From NCBI GenBank assembly GCA_028285205.1, contig JANQQA010000058.1, forward strand, positions 24,355 through 88,354: DNA of 64,000 nt, read 5' to 3'. The position numbers and the translations under genes were made by a program. The notes under the pieces are model-generated. The model made no database searches. It saw only the letters and a program-made list of their open reading frames with translations, and was not told the DNA's origin. This document shows, piece by piece, positions 60,507-64,000 of this stretch (the stretch's first letter is position 1; every line of letters starts with the position of its first letter). Source of the stretch: Bythopirellula sp. Lineage in GTDB: Bacteria > Planctomycetota > Planctomycetia > Pirellulales > Lacipirellulaceae.

Positions 60507-60956
60507 ATGATCCACCGCGCACGGACGAACGGGATGCCAATTACGGTGTTGCTCTCCATTCTGGGCTGCCTAACGATATGCCTGGGGTGTGGTGATGATC
60601 GCGGTTTGGTGCCGGTGAGCGGCCGCGTCACCTTCAATGGCGGTGAGATGCCCGGCAAGGGCTATCTGCAGTTCGTCCACATCGAAGTTGCCGACGGGTT
60701 CGTTCGTCGTTCGGGGATGGCGAAATTCGAAACAGACGGTGACTACCAAGTGCGGTCGTTTCAGCCAGGCGATGGCTTGTTTCCAGGAAAGTACGCCATA
60801 TTTCCGTACTGCTGGGAAGTCGAACCAAACATGGATGGCAAGCCAGAGAAGAGCTACTTACCCGCCAAGTATCTTAACCCCGTCGAGCCGCAATTCACGC
60901 TCATCGTCGAAAAAGGTCAGAGCGCGATCGACTTTGACATCAACATCGAGCCGTAA
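60507..60956 (+). CDS. Lipoprotein with carboxypeptidase-regulatory-like domain
   Basis: A 149-residue predicted lipoprotein. A hydrophobic signal ends I-C-L-G-C-G, with the lipid Cys near residue 28 or 25. The mature part LVPVSGRVTFNGGEMPGKGYLQF, then the block DGDYQVRSFQPGDGLFPGKYAIF and YLPAKYLNPVEPQFTLIVEKG is the small transthyretin-like domain very common in planctomycete lipoproteins encoded beside DUF1559 genes. Function unknown; probably a partner of the pilin-like protein at the cell surface. Confidence 0.82.
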   Translation: MIHRARTNGMPITVLLSILGCLTICLGCGDDRGLVPVSGRVTFNGGEMPGKGYLQFVHIEVADGFVRRSGMAKFETDGDYQVRSFQPGDGLFPGKYAIFPYCWEVEPNMDGKPEKSYLPAKYLNPVEPQFTLIVEKGQSAIDFDINIEP

Positions 60957-60964
60957 CAGCACGA

Positions 60965-62344
60965 CTAATCCAAGCGTTGCCAGTCGGGGTAGACGGGGCG
61001 ATGCTCCGTGTTGCGGTCCGCAGTTCGGTCGGTCGGCTCCGGCGGCGCGGCGTTCAACACGGTTTGCAACTGCTGATGTACCTTCTGTCGGTCGGTATCT
61101 TTCACCGTCTGCGCCAGGTCGGTCTGTTCCTTGAGATCCGCAGGCGGCTCGTAGAATCGACCATCACGATACAGCTTGTAGCGGGCTGTGCGAGCGAACT
61201 GTCCGGGAATCTTCCTCCAGTACGGCTGGTAGTGGCAGAAGATCCAATCGCGAGGGTTGCCGACCTGCCCGCGTAGTTGCGGCAGAAAGCTTCGACCGTC
61301 GATAGGGTCGTCTTTGCCAAGCCGAATGCCGGCTGCCTCGGCGAGCGTGGGATAGAAGTCCGTGAAGTCGACCAGATCGTCGAGGACTTTGCCTTGGGGC
61401 GTTGTGCCCTTCCAGTACGCCAACAGCGGCACGTGGGTGCCCATATCGGTCATGCCGCCCTTCCCTCCCTTGATATCCTGCCCACGCCACCGCGAAACGA
61501 TGTTGACGTTCGTGCCGTTGTCGGCCGTGAACAAAATAATGGTATTCTCGGCGATGCCCAACTCCTCGGTCTTCGCGACGATGCGGCCGACGATCTTGTC
61601 CATGTAATTGACCATCGCCTGGAACTCTTGTTTCTTATCATCGACCAGCTTGTTGGAAGAGTGATCACGAGTTCGATCGCCAATCGTGTCGGGTGTCGGC
61701 ACGAACGGATTGTGAACCAGCACCATCGGGTAATAGGCGAAGAACGGCTTACGCTGATTGCGCGTCATAAAGTCGCAGAGGAAATCGCAGAACAGGTCCG
61801 GTCCGTACTTGCCATCGTTTTCTTCGATGGTGATCGGCTCACCGTTCTGCTCGATTGGCGGACTCCAGTAGCGTTCTCCCGCCTCTTGTTTGGTCAGCGT
61901 CAGCTGCCACAGGCAATACTCGTCAAAACCCGCGTCGTTGGGGCGTCGAACGTCCTTGCATCGTGGCAGGTCGTTGTGCAGTCCGTTGAGTTGCCATTTG
62001 CCGGCGACCGCCGTCTTGTAACCGCCATCGCGGAGCAGATTGGCGAAGGTCTTCTCTGCCGGATTCAAATAACCAAAGTGCGTGTAATTCCGAAAGTTGT
62101 ACTTGCCCGTCATGATCATCACGCGCGAAGTCGTGCAGATCGGCGTGGAATAACAGTGGGCAAACCGCACTCCACGATCCGCCATCGCATCGAGGTGTGG
62201 CGTCTGATAATCGTCGGCACCATAACTTCCAAATGCCTCCCAGCTCACATCATCGGCCATGATCAGGATAATGTTGGGCGGATCGGCCGCATCGGCGGAA
62301 GCAGGAAGTAGCAGCAAAGCGACGAGCAGATAGTGGTATCTCAT
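60965..62344 (-). CDS. Sulfatase with non-canonical CTTSR site
   Basis: A 459-residue exported sulfatase. The signal peptide ends ASADA. PNIILIMADDVSWEAFGSYGADDYQTPHLD has the metal Asp pair. The nucleophile motif reads Cys70-Thr-Thr-Ser-Arg74 where most type I sulfatases have Cys-x-Pro/Ala-x-Arg, so conversion to formylglycine is uncertain. GKWQLNGL and LFTADNGTNVN are the remaining active-site blocks. I chose ATG 62344; the TTG at 62362 would only add six residues before the signal. It converges with the lipoprotein gene. Substrate unknown. Confidence 0.88.
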   Translation of the reverse strand: MRYHYLLVALLLLPASADAADPPNIILIMADDVSWEAFGSYGADDYQTPHLDAMADRGVRFAHCYSTPICTTSRVMIMTGKYNFRNYTHFGYLNPAEKTFANLLRDGGYKTAVAGKWQLNGLHNDLPRCKDVRRPNDAGFDEYCLWQLTLTKQEAGERYWSPPIEQNGEPITIEENDGKYGPDLFCDFLCDFMTRNQRKPFFAYYPMVLVHNPFVPTPDTIGDRTRDHSSNKLVDDKKQEFQAMVNYMDKIVGRIVAKTEELGIAENTIILFTADNGTNVNIVSRWRGQDIKGGKGGMTDMGTHVPLLAYWKGTTPQGKVLDDLVDFTDFYPTLAEAAGIRLGKDDPIDGRSFLPQLRGQVGNPRDWIFCHYQPYWRKIPGQFARTARYKLYRDGRFYEPPADLKEQTDLAQTVKDTDRQKVHQQLQTVLNAAPPEPTDRTADRNTEHRPVYPDWQRLD

Positions 62345-62496
62345 AGGGTTACACGAGCACAAGAGTTTCAGCGATTAGGAACAACTGAGTGTTTACTATA
62401 CTGGGTACACGGGAACCGACGTAAGCGAACTTCCGGCAAATCTGGTCAGATTTTCTCATCGCGTGACTGAGCGATCCAACTTCAGCAACAGCAGAC

Positions 62497-63222
62497 CTAA
62501 AATCCACACTCGTATGCACAACGATCCTGTGCGGCCATGGTTTGGCCGCGACGTCTCGTCTTCTGTTTTTGGTGCTTGCGCCAACCGGCGGGGAGGTCGC
62601 GATGGTGATGGTGCGTGAGATCAGGATCGACGTTGCCATGGCGAAGTACCTGGATTGCTCTTTCGCAGGGAACCGTGTGTAGATCGATCCAGGCATCGAT
62701 CCCACACTCAGCAAGGAATATCGGCTGACGATCGCTGCCGTGATCCATCACGTAGTCCGATGCGGGGCGCATCAGCAGACTCATGGTGTGAAGTTGCTGC
62801 TCGCCTGTCGGTGAATGCCACACACGATAGACACCGGCCGCGTGCAGCAACTGTCCGTCTGCCCGACGAAACACAATCTCTGTTCCTTCGGGATCACCCC
62901 AGTAGCTGTGGATGTGGAATGAGGAAGTTGGCACGACGCAGCGCGACGTTTCGATTGCTGACAGCCACGGCCACTTGGTCGGTTCCTCGATGCTCGCTAG
63001 TCGGTGATCGAATGTCGGGTGCACCGGTGATTCGGAATGGGGCGGTGCGATGCCAAGCTGCATCGAGTAGAGCTCACGATCGCCCGCTTCGTTGGCGAGC
63101 ATGCCGGCAGTGAGTGAGCCCGAGTCGATGTCGCGTGCGGACTCGCAGCTTTGCCCTGGCGCGGCGGCGTAGACTTCGGCCAAGCGGGACAGCGATGCAT
63201 CACATTGAAACAGGTGGCACAT
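62497..63222 (-). CDS. SRAP/YedK-like protein, divergent
   Basis: A 241-residue protein of the SOS response-associated peptidase type. I placed the start at ATG 63222 so that the second residue is Cys (MCHLFQ), the crosslinking residue in this family. TSRCVVPTSSFHIHSYWG matches the RCLIPASGFYEW block, but the active-site Glu is replaced. GSDRQPIFLAE matches HDRMPVIL poorly. A basic C-terminal tail (KHQKQKTRRRG) follows, with a His-rich stretch just before it. It may be an inactive or altered paralogue. It is the second such protein within 6 kb. Confidence 0.72.
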   Translation of the reverse strand: MCHLFQCDASLSRLAEVYAAAPGQSCESARDIDSGSLTAGMLANEAGDRELYSMQLGIAPPHSESPVHPTFDHRLASIEEPTKWPWLSAIETSRCVVPTSSFHIHSYWGDPEGTEIVFRRADGQLLHAAGVYRVWHSPTGEQQLHTMSLLMRPASDYVMDHGSDRQPIFLAECGIDAWIDLHTVPCERAIQVLRHGNVDPDLTHHHHRDLPAGWRKHQKQKTRRRGQTMAAQDRCAYECGF

Positions 63223-63423
63223 CACGACGACGATGGGTTGATAGTTCGCGAGCCCCAATCTGCGCGGGCGAAATCTGCGATCCTTCGTCGACAGGAACTG
63301 CCCTCGAAACCATTGTCGTCTGCGACGAATATCAAGTTCATCTTTCGAAGCTTCGGCGTGAGAATGTAAAAGCGATGCGGATGGGGTGAAGTGCTCATGC
63401 TCGCATTTCCGTTATCGTAAGCT

Positions 63424-64000
63424 TTAGTCGTTGTCTGTTTTCCGCAACGGCAACCCCGCGTCGGTGATCGCCAGATTCCCGTCGTCGATCGCTGCCTTGC
63501 CGTTGACAAACACCCAGCGTGCGCCGGTGGAGAATTCAAACGGCGACTGGAACGTGGCGTGATCGCGAAACGTAGCCGGGTCGAACACGACCAGGTCCGC
63601 CATTTGTCCCTCACGCACGTAGCCGCGGTCGGTGAGGCCCAGGATGTCGGCCGGCAGTCCCGAACAGCTGCGGACGGCGGTTTCGACTTTCACGACGCCT
63701 TGTTCGATCGCGTAGTGGCCGATGCGACGCGAGAACGTCCCAAAGCTGCGCGGGTGGGGGCGGGTGCCATCGTCGACTTTGGTGCTGCCGTCCGAGGCGG
63801 TTGCCGCCCAGGGCAAGGTCATCACGAACTGCACGTCGCGCTCGTCCATGCTGAAGTTCACGCCCTGCTCGCTGCCGCTACGGATAACATCAAGCGCCAC
63901 CTCAACCGGGGCTCGTTGTTCGGCGGCGGCGACTTCGCGGGTGGTTTTTCCAACCCACATGGGATGCGCAGGGCAACTGGCAATCATGATCTTGCCCCGC
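63424..64000 (-). CDS. N-acyl-D-amino-acid deacylase (D-aminoacylase), C-terminal part
   Basis: The last 191 codons of a gene whose start lies beyond the window; the frame is open to the edge. RGYVREGQMADLVVFDPATF is the composite beta-domain of amidohydrolases. NFSMDERDVQFVMTLPWAATASDGS holds the catalytic Asp of the D-aminoacylase group, and HPRSFGTFSRRIGHYAIEQGVVKVETAVRSCSGLPAD is highly specific to it. The enzyme frees D-amino acids from N-acyl derivatives, which relates loosely to the D-amino-acid genes near 20 kb. Whether it is exported cannot be seen. Confidence 0.9.
   Translation of the reverse strand, partial: RGKIMIASCPAHPMWVGKTTREVAAAEQRAPVEVALDVIRSGSEQGVNFSMDERDVQFVMTLPWAATASDGSTKVDDGTRPHPRSFGTFSRRIGHYAIEQGVVKVETAVRSCSGLPADILGLTDRGYVREGQMADLVVFDPATFRDHATFQSPFEFSTGARWVFVNGKAAIDDGNLAITDAGLPLRKTDND

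Noticed and set aside
61277..62311. A 344-codon frame on the plus strand
   Set aside because: It lies entirely opposite the sulfatase gene, has no SD sequence or recognisable motif, and reflects codon bias of the real gene.
1..64000. tRNA, rRNA, CRISPR arrays, insertion sequences, attachment sites, riboswitches
   Set aside because: I looked for clover-leaf and T-loop patterns, regularly spaced repeats, transposase motifs and terminal inverted repeats and saw none that hold up. A by-eye reading could miss a small RNA or a diverged riboswitch.

Overview
The window looks like planctomycete chromosome, most likely order Pirellulales. The markers are four DUF1559 proteins with prepilin-type N-termini, six PEP-CTERM proteins, a PSD1/DUF1549-DUF1553 cytochrome protein paired with a DUF1501 protein, two formylglycine sulfatases, an LEPR-XLL secretion motif, type I dockerin-like repeats and Tat-exported Gfo/Idh/MocA oxidoreductases. 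I see no tRNA, rRNA, CRISPR array, insertion sequence or phage gene.

Layout. 1-11 kb: the tail of an AmpD-like amidase, a Gfo/Idh oxidoreductase, an EF-hand lipoprotein, then DUF1559 and PEP-CTERM genes mostly on the minus strand. 11-44 kb: a dense set of genes that reads as peptidoglycan turnover and muropeptide catabolism. It holds a secreted Amidase_3, gamma-glutamyltranspeptidase, membrane dipeptidase, a beta-lactamase-like/PG-binding/DD-carboxypeptidase fusion, an enolase-superfamily epimerase with a DUF1611 (DgcN-like) partner, NagZ-like GH3, an AmpG-like permease, a GH10-like hydrolase, an AraC/XylR-type regulator, AnmK, a GlcNAc-kinase-like ATPase, MurQ, a sodium:solute symporter, a serine hydrolase/NamZ fusion, a PLP-dependent deaminase, an LD-carboxypeptidase, SpmA/SpmB, an M14 carboxypeptidase and an NhaC-type antiporter. 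44-49 kb: a PEP-CTERM pair, CutC and glucuronate isomerase UxaC. 49-64 kb: the PSD1/DUF1501 pair, a second Gfo/Idh protein, a Y-family polymerase with a SRAP-like protein, two sulfatases, a DUF1559/lipoprotein pair, a second SRAP-like protein and the C-terminal half of an N-acyl-D-amino-acid deacylase.

The most interesting signal is regulatory. Upstream of at least nine genes or operons there is a direct repeat of a TGCGCA-like hexamer whose two copies start 21 bp apart. In six of these (before the DUF1559 gene at 3.7 kb, the PEP-CTERM genes at 4.9, 27.1 and 28.6 kb, murQ and the NhaC gene) the promoter-proximal copy lies exactly 30 bp before a -10-like hexamer, with a -35-like hexamer 7 bp after the copy and a 17-bp spacer. 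In a seventh (the first Gfo/Idh gene) the distance is 29 bp. This is the geometry of an AraC-family activator bound next to -35. The only AraC/XylR-type regulator in the window (28744-29904) sits among the sites, next to anmK and the nagZ/ampG operon. I infer a regulon joining muropeptide recycling to surface and secreted proteins of the DUF1559 and PEP-CTERM families. The binding protein and its ligand are untested.

How the genes could work together: amidases and the DD- and LD-carboxypeptidases trim stem peptides; NamZ and NagZ release MurNAc and GlcNAc; AmpG and the symporter import products; AnmK, MurQ and the GlcNAc-kinase-like protein process the sugars; M14 peptidase, epimerase, dipeptidase and gamma-glutamyltranspeptidase handle the peptides; the DUF1611 protein and the epimerase may dispose of D-glutamate.
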